Shown here: in pieces, positions 54,551 through 64,000 of the stretch
How positions within the stretch are numbered: position 1 is the first letter of the stretch
How the letters are laid out: every line of letters starts with the position of its first letter
Assembly: GCF_040412425.1 (NCBI RefSeq)
Contig: NC_089749.1
Span: 38,650,570 to 38,714,569, forward strand
Source: Macrobrachium rosenbergii
Taxonomy: Eukaryota > Arthropoda > Malacostraca > Decapoda > Palaemonidae
DNA length: 64,000 nucleotides
Reading direction: 5' to 3'
The notes under the pieces: model-generated
The model's database searches: none
What the model saw: only the letters and a program-made list of their open reading frames with translations
What the model was told of the DNA's origin: nothing
Translations under genes and position numbers: made by a program

Positions 54551-55161
54551 AAAGATTTGAGGGAGGAGAAAAAAAAAAAAAAAAAACCTGAAAACCTTAA
54601 AAAGATATCATCAGCTTTTCATGGAGTTTTATTCTTCCACCAATGGCACAAGTGAGAACTGACTCCCAAATGTCCGCATCCCTACCCTACCCCAAAGGGG
54701 ATGGCACAACATGATTAGAGTGGCTCAAGTGTAAGCCAACCCGCTTGATAGGACTGAGAGCATTACTAGAATACAATCATCCCCACCCTAATCACATTAT
54801 GGGCAAACCGGACAGAATGCCGAGAGTCCTATTCCCAGAACTAGACCCCCCTGGAATCCGTGGTCCAGTCCCGTAGAATAGTTCCGCATGAAAACTCAGG
54901 TCCGAACATTATCGGGCAGTTGATGGTCCTGCCACAGTTCTCACTATTTAGCTTCGGATATAAACCCAATCCCAGCTATGATACCTTTTCCTATTTACCA
55001 GGTCCAAGAAATTTGTACGAAAGTGAAAATATCCACGCCATTTAAATCGAAAGGTTTGTAGGTGATCCGTCAGGGCCCGGGCTTTTATTCTTCGTAAGAA
55101 CGAAGAAAAAAAGCCAGGGCCCCTTACCTCCTCACCACGTGAAGGAACCTACTTCGAGGGG
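54551..55161 (-). mobile_element. LINE G 5'UTR
   Basis: Almost identical to 1-619. It includes an A-run (54570-54587), and the inverted pair TTATTCTTCGTAAGAACGAA (about 55085-55104). The internal promoter expected in I-type LINEs would lie at the right-hand (5') end, around 55130-55161; I see no motif I can name. The 61-codon frame at 54860-55045 is conserved with 316-501. Confidence 0.75.
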
Positions 55162-55174
55162 ACGAGGGGGAATT

Positions 55175-55395
55175 GCCATCAACGTTCTTGCCAAAGGAAT
55201 ATCATCAAAGAGTCCTGGTGTACTTGATTCTTTATTACTACTCATATAAAAAATGAAGTGAGAAAGGGAAAAACAAACAAACCTGAGAATCTTAAAAAGA
55301 TATCATCAGCCTTTTATAGGGTCTATTATTCTGCCAATGGCACCAGGAAGAGCCCACTCTCAAATGTCCGCTCCCTACTCAAAGTCGAGGGGATG
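55175..55395 (-). mobile_element. LINE D 5' end (ORF1 start and 5'UTR)
   Basis: On the minus strand MSSNKESSTPGLFDDIPLAR starts at about 55243. It continues toward LINE D ORF1 at 48300 once the SINE and LINE G are removed. Upstream is a diverged 5'UTR (AAAGATATCATCAGCC, CAATGGCACCAG, CTCAAATGTCCGC) matching LINE G 54600-54680. Similarity ends near 55390. Confidence 0.6.
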
Positions 55396-58300
55396 ACTGG
55401 TGGAAAGTCTCTCTCAAATAAATATTAGGCATGAAACTACAGCATTGTTTGCTATGGGCTTCCAAACACCTGCACTGAGGCATGATCAGTAATATAGAGA
55501 GATAATTACTAATAAATAAAATGTGAATACTTTTTCTATAAATTCACTAGCAAAATTACAAAACTATAATAAAGATATGAAGGTGTTCTAACTGCTATCT
55601 AGATCCCAAATGATATCTAATACCAAGATGATTTTACAGGAAAGGATCTCAATAATGATTTGATTATTCATAATGTAGCTCACTGGTGAAGTATTTTACT
55701 GAGTGACAATGCAATTATTGACTGAACTTCATAAAGACAGAGAACTGACAGTTTTCCCCACCAGAGGCACTGTATATTCAGATCGGTGGAGGGAAACTTT
55801 ATTCTTTCAAGGAATATCACTGAGTTTCTGTGATGAAATAAATATAATGATATACACACAATATGGGAATAAATAAAGTACAAGAATTCAAGCACTTCAT
55901 ACGACTAACAGTTTACTTGATTCATATAAGAACTTAATGAAAATGCTAGTTCATCTTAATTCTTGCATGAATACTTTTCTGCTTCAACAAGCCTAGGTTT
56001 CACAAACAGGATCTGTAAAAATCTAATTAAGCCAAAAATTATGATATAGCACTTACAAAAAACCTAAAATTACTTCTTACAATGAACAATACAAATTCCT
56101 ATGGCATAGATGGTACACAAAAACATTTATAACCAATATGTTCAATATGAAAATTACAATAGACCAAATTTATTCTCCCAAGCAGGGGACATTACATTTA
56201 TTCCTAATAAAATTTCTCAATGATCAAGTTCTTGAAATCAGTTTTAACCTTAAATTTCAGTACAATATCCCAAACATGTTATATATATCTTTGTGCCAAT
56301 AACCATGAAAAATATTACAATATCTTGACAAATATATCAATAAGAACCCATAGTGAGAAAAGACAACAGCCTACACATCCTAGCAGATGCTTATGTCAAA
56401 TGTCTCTCACGGGATTAATGTCTGTGATTCTTATTTAAACTTTGGCAAATAACTGGGCAGTGGTAGAAGAGAACATGTCTGGAAACATAAGAAATTATAT
56501 TTACAGAGGGCTATTGCAATGGAAATAACAATAATACACATCAAAAATCTTGTCAAGCTTATGAACATGAACAAAATTATTTGGCAGCATCAGTGAGGAG
56601 GGTATTTTTCATTGTATTGCTTTACAGTTTCTGACTTTTTATTATACATATGGAAGTTTTCCTTACAGAACCGCCCCCCGCCCACAATTAGGAATTAAAA
56701 AGGCAAAATTTCGTTCTTAATTATGCCAAAACAATAAAAAATAGATAACCAAGATCACTTCTTGACAGCCTAATGGCTGCTTTTTAATCAGGCATACATC
56801 TAATAGTGCGTATAAGAACTGCTACAATTTCAATAAAAATATTTTAGCTAAAAAGATACTATAATCAGACCACTAAGTTAAAGATTTCAACTCTCACCAG
56901 GCTGGCCTGATGGATTTGTTCTTATACAATGAATATAAAATCAATTATATCTAATAGAGTACATTTAGAAAAAAATTTTGCATACTGAGAGAGAGAGATT
57001 AATACATATCGTCATAAAGTCTTAAAATTGTTTCCCAATATAGAAAACCAAATGCCATGTCAGTGTTAAATATTAAAAGTACTGTATATTTCATGTCCAA
57101 GCTACTTTTGATACTTTCCATAAAATGATATTAATATACATACATGAATGGAGTTCAAGCTTTAAATAATTATATTTCTCAATTAAATAACTTTGGGCAA
57201 AACTTGACCTAAATATGTTTTAATTGGTTATACTTGGGGCAAAACTTAATCTAAAATATGGTAAGAAAGTTCTAACACATACAGTAAACTCTCTATCATT
57301 ACTGATTCTATTATCTGTAATGACTTTCACCATGAGTAAAAGGACAACATGAGCGTAATAATGGGGAATAGCATGTTTACTTCAGGCAATACACGAGTTT
57401 TCAAACTCGGCACTCAGAATAGTACTCTTCAACTTTGATAATACATGCCACCAATCTTCTGGTGAAATTCCTAGATGTGCCATACTTTCCCAAACCAGCA
57501 CTGACAACACAATGCTCTGACTAAAGTGCATATTTTTGTTGTAACGGGTGTTCCCTCATATTCTGTAATTAGTTACTCAACGACAGAAATAAGGAAATTA
57601 ATAAGGAAAATAGTTAAAGAACTTACCTTTATTCATTGGCAATGCAAAATTTATTAGTAATACTGTATTTCTTTCACTTTGATTTTACATTTCCTTACTC
57701 CTACAAAGAATGCAAAAAGTCTTTAAAGAACTGAAAGAATGAAAAGAGTGAGAAAGATTGAAAGTGTGAGAGGAAGGATCAGACGAGGAGCTAGAGGCAA
57801 GCCATCCACTCAAATCTAGCTGAGAGAGAGAGAGAGAGAGAGTGAGTGATTGCTGTCATTCCAGCCAGCAGTCTTAAAGGTAATGGTGCCAGAGAGAGAG
57901 AGAGGGTGGAGGGTGAGGAAATATCGGTCCAAAGAACTTTGTCTTGCCTAGCTACAACAATCAGGAGCCACTAGTTATATGTATATGTATACTGTTTGAG
58001 AGAGAGACAGAGAGAGAGAGAACTGTAGCATTTATACATTGAAGCACAGTACAGTACTAACTTGCTGGGGACAATAATTCAAAGGCACTTATACTATGGC
58101 CGGGGTGATAATGCTGAGAGTTGCCTATGTATGAAACTTGGATTTTAAATATTTTGATAGTGATTAGAGATGAAACTTTAATGGTGATAAAATATTTTCT
58201 TGTGTACTGTTATAATATGTGATAATCATAGTCAACTAAATTTATAATGAAACACCGTACAATAAATCAGACAAAGCAAAAAATATGGCAATACTACCTC

Positions 58301-58445
58301 CGTGATCAAAAAAATATGGCAACACTACCTCCGTGACCAGTCTTGAACTTGTTGGATTTGTTTATTTTCATGTTTTTCATGTTTATGGTACAGTAATTTA
58401 CATTATTTTTATTAAAAGATATGTGTGATATACGAGAGAGATCAT
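55396..58445. other. AT-rich non-coding DNA, GA microsatellites, one LINE relic
   Basis: Three kilobases with no coding sequence I can support. It contains (GA)n at 57822-57843, 57891-57905 and 57998-58021, a doubled unit AAATATGGCAAYACTACCTC at 58278-58340, and a C-rich patch at 56671-56683. A diverged LINE 3' end at 56850-56920 is listed separately. Confidence 0.6.
56850..56920 (-). mobile_element. Relic of an I-group LINE 3'UTR
   Basis: CAGACCACTAAGTTAAAGAT, then CTCTCACCAGGCTGGCCTGA and TGGATT follow the same order as the LINE G 3' end (CAGACCACTGAGCTGACC, CTCTCATAGGGCTGGCCCGA, AGGATT) in the same orientation. Heavily diverged; no tail left. Confidence 0.6.
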
Positions 58446-58449
58446 ATGT

Positions 58450-58834
58450 TGTGAGAGAGGTGCGAAATAATGAGCAGGAAGACAAATACTGCTGGTTTAT
58501 TGATGAAGCAACCCGCTTATAAAGTGGCGAGCGGACGTCTGCGTATAACGCAGAGACTGCAGGTACAAAGATTTACAGGAGACCTGAGGTCAAACTATAT
58601 CTCTACAAAAAACAGGACAGGTACATACAGAAAACATAATGATTAACAATGTCTGGTCTGTTATAAAAATACTCTGTTAAATATACATAATGCATGGTCA
58701 CTTGAACAGACAATGAAATATACAATTCACAATAATGATAATAATTTGTGTTCGTCCGACCCTAGGTCGAATGTGAAGGCATCACAGAAAACGGGATGTT
58801 CATTACAGATAACGTGTTGAGCGGGGACTTTACG
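58450..58834 (-). repeat. Element E 3' LTR
   Basis: 385 bp, about 90 percent alike by eye to the 5' LTR. The first base pair of TGTAAAG has changed to CG (58833-58834). The polypurine tract TGTGGGGGGAATAT (minus reading, 58835-58850) lies directly inside. Confidence 0.9.
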
Positions 58835-59138
58835 ATATTCCCCCCACAAGACGTAGGTAACGTTTGATCAAAGCAGGTATCTGCTGGGGCGACAGAGGGG
58901 ACCCCGCTTTCTTGATGTCAACTGGAGGGGGTGGTGGCCTTCCCCGGCGCCCTCTGGAGCAGTGTGTTGTGGTGCCCCCATCTGGTTTTGGGGTTTTCCG
59001 GGGATGCCCACGACGTTTTCCTGTGCATAGGGCTGGCCAGGGGGTTACTATCTCCTGCGGGAAGCTTTGGGAACCACCCCTGACGTCCTCCTCCAGGAAT
59101 GCGGGCTTGAGGCAGTCTACTGATACCCAGTCTCCCTT

Positions 59139-60461
59139 TCAGTGGACGGCTACCCGGAATGCCTTTTTGTTCCTTTCAAGCACAAGGAAAGGTCCTCTAT
59201 AGGGCCTGGTTAAGGGTGGCCGCATGGCGTCATCCCTGACGAAGACGTGGGTGGCAGAGGACAGACCGGGAGGCATGAAGGGGGACGTCCTGTCGGTGTA
59301 TGTCCTCTGGCAGGGGGGGAACTTCCCAACCCTGTCACGGAGCCTCTGTGTTGCTATGTCATCCCTGTCTTCTGCGACAAGTTCCCCCGGGACTACCAGG
59401 GTCTCCCCGTAGACTTTTTCTGCTGAGGAGGGGTCGCCGTTGGCTCTGGGGGCAGTTCTCAATCCGAGGACCACCCAGGGCAGCTGGTACTTTCAATTCT
59501 CGGAGGAGCAACGAGCCATGAGGGACACCTTCAGGGACCTGTGGAACCTTTCCACCATTATGTTGGCTGTGGGGTTGTAGGTGGTGGTGCTGTGGTGAGT
59601 GGTCCCCAGCAGGAATGCCAGGGTGGTCCACAGCTCGGATAGGAAAGTGGGACCTCTGTCTGTCATTATATGGTCCGGGACACTGAACCGGCTGATCCAG
59701 CTGGAGAGGAGGGCTTCTGTGTATGCACTGGAGGTGGTGTCTTCTACGGGCATAGCTTCAGGCCACCTGGTGGAGCAGTCGACGACTGTTAGAAGGTATC
59801 TTGCTCCTCCTGATGGGGGAAGAGGACCCACCATGTCGATGTGGATGTGCCCCAAACATCTCCTCGGCTGGGGAAACTCACCCACCCCAGACTCGGTGTG
59901 CCACTCTACTTTGCTGGCCTGACACTGCATGCACTGCCTTGCCCAGGCTGTCGCGTCCTTCCATATGCTGTGCCAGACAAACTTCTCTTTCAGTAGCCTG
60001 GCTGTCGTCCTTCCGGAGGGGTGGGACAGTCCGTGGATGACGTCGAAGACCAGTCGACGTCGGGAGGCGGGCACCAGTGGGCGAGGGAGGCCAGTGCTCA
60101 TGTCGCTCAGCAGTGTTGACCCTCCAGGGCCGAGGGGAACATCGTCCCACTTCAGCGACGTGACGGCTGTGCGGTAGGCTGGGGTCTCTGGGTTGGCGGC
60201 CTGTTCGCAGGTGAGGTCCTCATAGTCAATCCCGAGCTGCAGTGCGTCGATGTCGATCTCGATCCTCGAGAGGGCATCGGCTACTGGGTTCTTCCTGCTG
60301 GGGAGGTATTTGATGGTGCAGGTGAACTCTGCGATGGCTGCGAGGTGCCACTGCTGCCTAGAGGACCATGCATCCCCCAGCTTCATGAAGGCGTGGACCA
60401 GCGGCTGGTGGTCAGTCCAATCATGAAGGGCGTACCCTCCAGGAGGAACCTGAAGTGACAT
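59139..60461 (-). pseudogene. Element E integrase (and end of RNase H)
   Basis: In the frame 60461-59493, residues 47-66 are the end of RNase H (CTIKYLPSRKNPVADALSRI). HHCC zinc: H143 and H147 in VIHGLSHPSG, C177 and C180 in RQCMQCQ. Catalytic core: D209 in HIHIDMVGPL, D268 in IMTDRGPTF, E304 in NIMVERFHRS, so D268 and E304 are 35 residues apart. A shift near 59480 leads to 59474-59139, the C-terminal part with LTRPYRGPFLVLERNKK (GPF/Y-type module). It joins the DNA copy to the target; all three catalytic residues are kept. Confidence 0.88.
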
Positions 60462-60859
60462 ACCGCCTGGTATACTGCGAAGAGTTCCCTGTTGAAGGTG
60501 CTGTAGTGGGACTCAGTGGGGCTGAGTTTCCTGCTGAAGAAGGCGATGGGCTGAGGGGTCCCGTTGATGACCTGTTCCAGGACGGCTCCGCAGGCAATGT
60601 TACCGGCGTCCGTTATTAGCTGGAGGGGAGCACCGGGGTCCTGGTGGGCCAAAGATGTTACCTTGGTGAGGGCAGCCTTCATCAGGGAGAAGGCCTTCTG
60701 CTGGTCAGGGCCCCACACTAAGGTCTTTGGACGACCCTTGAGGACCTCCGTCAGGGGGGCCATGGTGTGGCGATCCCGGAATGAATTTCCTGTAGTAGTT
60801 GACCATTTCGAGGAATTCTTGTACAGCCCTGATGGAGGTAGGGGTGGGGAACCTCTCAA
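60383..60859 (-). pseudogene. Element E RNase H
   Basis: Frame contains KTLVWGPDQQKAFSLMKAAL, LQLITDAGNIACGAVLEQV, PIAFFSRKLSPTESHYSTFN and RELFAVYQAV, the standard gypsy RNase H sequence (TDAS-type Asp in ITDAGN). It overlaps RT by about 150 bp because of a frameshift near 60790 and shifts again near 60440 into the integrase frame. Confidence 0.85.
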
Positions 60860-61669
60860 CAGCCTCGACCTTCGCCAACATTGGGCGGACGCCCCCTATG
60901 GATATCTCGTGGCCCAGGAATTCCACCTTCTCAACACCGAAGGTGCACTTGTCGAACCTGACTACAAGGCCACTCTCCTGCAGGCGCTGCAGGACCTTCT
61001 GGATGTGCCGTAGGTGTTCACTGTGGGATCTGGAAAAAATTAGGATATCATCGACGTAGCAGACACAGAAGTCCAGTTCCCCAAGGATGCTGTCCATCAG
61101 CCTCTGGAAGGTCGCGCCCACGTTCCTCAGGCCGAAGGTGGAGAAGGCGAAGACGTAGGACCCAAAAGGCATGATGATGGCAGTTTTGGGGATGTCTTCT
61201 GGCACTACTGGTACCTGAAAATATGATTTTAAGAGATCTAACTTTGAGAATATTTTGGCCCCGTGGAAGGAGGCCGTTAGGTCCTGCATGTTTGGTAGAG
61301 GGTAGTGGTCGGGTTCTGTAGTGAGGTTGAGCCGCCTGTAGTAGCCGCAGGGCCTCCAGGTGCCGTCCACTTTCTGCACCATGTGAAGGGGAGAGGCCCA
61401 CAGGCTGGGAGCCTTCTTGCATATGCCCATCCTTTCCATTTCAGCAAAGGCCTTCTTGGCCTCCTGAAGGCGCTGTGGGGGAAGCCTTTGGAGCTTTGCG
61501 TGCGTCGGGGGCCCTTTATTTTGATGTGATGATATATCCCGTGTTTGGTGGGGGGCCCAGGCACCTGGCGAAGTTCGGGTTTGAAGACTTCTGGGAATTC
61601 CTTCAGGAGGGAACCATACTGGTGGGGTGTGATGGAACAGATGGCAGGCTCCCTGGGGCCCGGCGACAA
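60705..61669 (-). pseudogene. Element E reverse transcriptase
   Basis: The spacer frame 61669-61277 (ITPHQYGSLLKEFPEVFKPE, then PTKHGIYHHIKIKG) precedes RT. A shift near 61435 leads to the clean 244-codon frame 61439-60705: [47 protein letters not shown], catalytic YVDD at residues 128-131 (about 61058), VEFLGHEISIGGVRP and MVNYYRKFIPG. All RT motifs are intact. Confidence 0.9.
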
Positions 61670-61769
61670 GGGCAGGGACTAGCAGGACTCGGTGTCCAGC
61701 AGGCGTTTGCGGCCAACGTCGACTGCCAGTCCGAAGTGGGCAAGGAAGTCTGCACCCAGGAGCGGGGTC

Positions 61770-61985
61770 CTAACGTCTGTGACAATGAATTTCCACCTGT
61801 ACCTCCGGCCAAGGATGGAGATCGACAGGAGCTTGGTGCTGTAGGAGAGGATGGGGGACCTGTTGGCGGCCGTCAGGGAGGCAGCCGGGTCTGGCGGACA
61901 TCTGCGGTCCTCTCTGGACTAACTGCATGTCTCCGGTGTCGATCAACATCATCCTGCCGGAGATGGTGTTGCTGACGTAAAAGCC
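61770..61985 (-). pseudogene. Element E aspartic protease
   Basis: After gag the frame 62405-61770 carries VGFYVSNTISGRMMLIDTGD (about 61985-61930); IDTG is the protease active site. The rest is in shifted frames: about 61812-61603 reads LGPRSWVQTSLPTSDWQSTL where the in-family sequence would be a fixed aspartyl protease fold. Degraded but recognisable by position. Confidence 0.7.
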
Positions 61986-62923
61986 TACTGGTGCGGGGCC
62001 ACTGGGTGTTTCAGTTGCTGCTGCCACGGCAGCCTGTGTGGGTGGCCCCCGCCTCCCCTGTTTTTTGGAGGGAAGAAAAGGCAGGGGGCTTCGTAATTCC
62101 GGGCAGCTTTCCCGAACCTCTGGTGGTAATAGCAAAGCCCCGGTCTCTCCCTCTTCTGCTGGTGGGGTGGCTTCCTCTGGGCAACGACATTGATGCCCTC
62201 CATGGTGGGGTCCTCCGGCTGGAGGCAGTTGATGGAGTGTGCGGGCGTGGACACCCGCTTTGCCGCCTTCGTGGAGTCCGTCAGCTGCTGCGCCATCCTG
62301 ATCAGGTCCTTGACCAGCAAGGTGTATGCCTCTGTGATCTGCCCACGGACCTCTGGTAATAGCTGCCGCAGTAAGATTTCCCTCGACAGGCTGATCTCTT
62401 TGCACCTGCCACTGCTGTCAGTCTCGGGGAGGAGGAGGAGGTCCTGGAGGGCATGCCACGTTTCCAAGAGGTTTCCCTCCTGCTGGGGGTTGAGGGCAAG
62501 GTCGAGGACATGGGCGGCTCTCTCGGAGACTGGCAGGGAGCAGGTCTCGACGAGAGTGGCTTTTAACTCCTGGAAGGTGGTGGAGCTTGACGTTATCATT
62601 AACCATGGGGAAATCTTCTTGTATATCTCCTCCGGGAGGGCGTTGATGGTGATGTCTGCCTTCAACACCTCGTCGGTTAGGCCTATCCTGAATTGCCCCT
62701 TGACCCTGTAGAGCCGGGACGCTGCGTTTTGATGGGTGAATGGCGGCAGCCTTATGCTGAGGGCCACCTTTGGTTGGTCCATCATGGGGGTCATCGTGCG
62801 GGGTGCAGGTACCGGCATGGAGAAACGCGTGGGAGGGGGTTGCGCGAGGGAGATGTCTGCCTCCAAGAAGTAATTTGTATGTGGCTGGGAATGTCTGCAT
62901 CCAAGCTCATTCCACGCTCTCAC
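61985..62923 (-). CDS. Element E gag
   Basis: A 312-codon open frame. A capsid-like part includes ALSIRLPPFTHQNAASRLYR, then FRIGLTDEVLKADITINAL and LLETWHALQDLLLLPE. It ends with the zinc knuckle CYYHQRFGKAARNYEAPC, where F2 has Cx2Hx9Cx3C; the third ligand is Tyr here, so RNA binding is probably damaged. The tail is Gly/His/Gln-rich. Protease follows after a shift. The annotated Met is the first in frame; the leader upstream is 62924-63117. Confidence 0.8.
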   Translation of the reverse strand: MRAWNELGCRHSQPHTNYFLEADISLAQPPPTRFSMPVPAPRTMTPMMDQPKVALSIRLPPFTHQNAASRLYRVKGQFRIGLTDEVLKADITINALPEEIYKKISPWLMITSSSTTFQELKATLVETCSLPVSERAAHVLDLALNPQQEGNLLETWHALQDLLLLPETDSSGRCKEISLSREILLRQLLPEVRGQITEAYTLLVKDLIRMAQQLTDSTKAAKRVSTPAHSINCLQPEDPTMEGINVVAQRKPPHQQKRERPGLCYYHQRFGKAARNYEAPCLFFPPKNRGGGGHPHRLPWQQQLKHPVAPHQ

Positions 62924-63116
62924 TTGGAGTGTGAGGGAACACTCACATCAATACATGCTTGGAAGCGTGCCGTGTGGGTCCGCTAATGACCTGCCGACGA
63001 GGGTGAGTAACGCCCGAACACTTTGTTAGAGCGCCGTAGTTAGTCCATTAGGGGCATGGGTTGGTTCATCGGGCCAAGACTAAGTCGCCATTTGGGTCTG
63101 TTAAAGGCTTCCGGGA

Positions 63117-63134
63117 TCACTCCGGGGGTCACCA
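63117..63134 (-). other. Element E primer-binding site (tRNA-Trp-like)
   Basis: Plus strand CACTCCGGGGGTCACCA sits two bases inside the 5' LTR. It resembles the 3' end of arthropod tRNA-Trp (ATCACGTCGGGGTCA plus CCA) with a few differences. The related site GTCACTCCGGGGTCACCA at 44516 is closer still. Confidence 0.6.
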
Positions 63135-63135
63135 C

Positions 63136-63508
63136 TGTGAGAGAGGTGCGAAATAATGAGCAGGAAGACAAGTACTGCTGGTTTATTGATGAAGCAACCC
63201 GCTTATAAAGTGGCGTGCGGACGTCTGCGTATAACGCAGAGACCGCTGGTACAAAGATTTACAGGTGACCTGAGGTCAAACTATTTCTCTGCAAAAACAG
63301 GACAGGTACATACAGAAAACATAATGATTAACAATGTCTGGTCTGTTATAAAATACATAATGCATGGTCACTTGAACAGACAATAAAATATACAATTCAC
63401 AATAATGATAATTTGTGTTCGTCCGACGTCCGACCCTAGGTCAAATGTGAAGGCACCGCAGAAAACGGGATGTTCATTACAGAGAACACGTTGAGTGGGG
63501 ACTTTTCA
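63136..63508 (-). repeat. Element E 5' LTR
   Basis: 373 bp, from TGAAAAGTCCCCACTCAACG (minus reading from 63508) to CCTCTCTCACA at 63136. Differences from the 3' LTR include scattered substitutions and a duplicated GTCCGAC at 63421-63433. Confidence 0.9.
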
Positions 63509-63512
63509 ATGT

Positions 63513-64000
63513 GGTCACAGAAAAATTGCTACTTTACTGGAGCCTGGAGGTTTTGAGTTGACTACATATGAAATTTGGATTTGAAATATTTTTATGGTGA
63601 TTAGGTCAATACAGTATAAATGAATTCTGTAAGTGAAATAACGTGTTATAGATATTTTGTTGTGCTATTTTGTTGTGCTTTCTTATGAAAGTATATGTAT
63701 ACTGAGAGAGAGAATGACGGCACAAGAATTTTATAATAAATTTGTGGAAGATGGTGATGACTGACCACAAAAGACGTAAACCAAGAACTTACTGTGGTAA
63801 ATAATTTTTCTTTATCATAAATGTATTTGTATGTAACAAACCTAGCATTCTGTTTAGACATATGTGTCCTGTCGTTCTAAACTACCCATGTATTTTAGAT
63901 ATGCTCTATACAGTAGCACAATACTAAAATACGTACCTGTAGAGTAAATATAATTTCAAAATCATCTTACAACACAGGAAAATATCAATATGCAAAAAAT
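63513..64000. other. Unique AT-rich sequence, nothing recognised
   Basis: Continuation of the DNA on the left of element E; removal of E gives CATATGTGGTCACAG at the join. A short GA run lies at 63703-63712. No coding or RNA gene seen. Confidence 0.6.

Larger units (their letters stand above)
48639..55161 (-). mobile_element. LINE G: near full-length I-group LINE with 13-bp TSD
   Basis: A 6.5-kb element flanked by ACGAGGGGGAATT at 48626-48638 and 55162-55174. It ends 3' in a short TAA repeat (plus strand TTATTATTATTATTAAAA at 48639-48656) and 5' at CTACTTCGAGGGG (55161). Order on the minus strand: 5'UTR 54551-55161, ORF1 54550-53060, ORF2 about 52745-48980, 3'UTR 48980-48639. Each ORF has only a few frameshifts, so it is recent compared with LINE A and LINE D. 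Confidence 0.9.
58450..63508 (-). mobile_element. Gypsy element E: near-complete CsRn1-like LTR retrotransposon (5.1 kb)
   Basis: LTRs at 58450-58834 (3') and 63136-63508 (5'), flanked by ATGT at 58446-58449 and 63509-63512. Order on the minus strand: gag, protease, RT, RNase H, integrase, as in Ty3/gypsy. The PBS next to the 5' LTR is complementary to a tRNA ending in GGGGGTCACCA, resembling tRNA-Trp, and the gag knuckle pattern is CHCC; both are features described for the CsRn1 group. Several single frameshifts and one mutated Cys. No envelope gene is present. Confidence 0.9.

Noticed and set aside
57822..58021. GA-rich stretch as a possible regulatory (GAGA) element
   Set aside because: Simple microsatellites with no gene nearby; no further support in the sequence.

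Overview
The window is eukaryotic, most likely arthropod and probably decapod crustacean. The evidence is intron-containing host DNA, several DIRS (tyrosine-recombinase) retrotransposons, RNase H-bearing I-group LINEs with TAA-type tails, a CsRn1-like Ty3/gypsy family, GA microsatellites, and a short repeat at about 48.3-48.6 kb that resembles interspersed repeats I remember from shrimp and crab sequence. The taxon is an inference from the repeats and one host exon; no marker gene was searched.

The only host coding sequence I recognise is exon 1 of UFL1 (E3 UFM1-protein ligase 1) at 34283-34362 on the minus strand. It starts in good Kozak context and ends at a GTAAGT donor. No second exon is visible to the left, so everything from 34282 down to position 1 is probably UFL1 intron 1 (at least 34 kb), almost completely filled with transposons.

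1-34 kb: a nested stack. A plus-strand I-group LINE (LINE B; pieces at 12734-12858, 20038-20138, 26541-26984 and 33256-33671) is split by DIRS elements: beta-b (12859-20037), alpha (20139-26540) and beta-c (26985-33255). Beta-a (1377-3708 plus about 12190-12733) and the stub beta-0 (620-1375) lie further left. Beta-a is itself split by a minus-strand LINE (LINE A, 3709 to about 11875), which carries a TTAA-flanked MITE (7761-9854) with internal 380-bp tandem repeats. The left edge (1-619) is the 5' end of another minus-strand LINE. DIRS alpha and beta-c keep long tyrosine-recombinase frames; the other frames are broken.

34.6-42.5 kb: a CR1/L2-like LINE lies about 280 bp upstream of the UFL1 start codon. 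Next come two CsRn1-like gypsy elements fused head-to-head (F1 minus, F2 plus) with both 5' halves lost, an unrelated putative LTR, and an unassigned small ORF.

42.6-55.4 kb: an old minus-strand LINE (LINE D) carries four later insertions: a 751-bp gypsy derivative with inverted LTR ends and ATCT duplications, a plus-strand LINE fragment (C), a SINE-like repeat, and a near full-length LINE (G, 48639-55161) with a 13-bp target-site duplication.

55.4-58.4 kb is AT-rich non-coding DNA with GA microsatellites and one LINE relic. 58450-63508 is a near-complete CsRn1-like gypsy element (E) with two LTRs, an ATGT duplication, a PBS resembling tRNA-Trp, and gag-PR-RT-RNase H-INT in order with a few frameshifts. 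63513-64000 shows nothing recognisable.

The retroelements each encode their own mobilisation machinery, but nearly all have frame lesions. The insertion order can be read from who interrupts whom.
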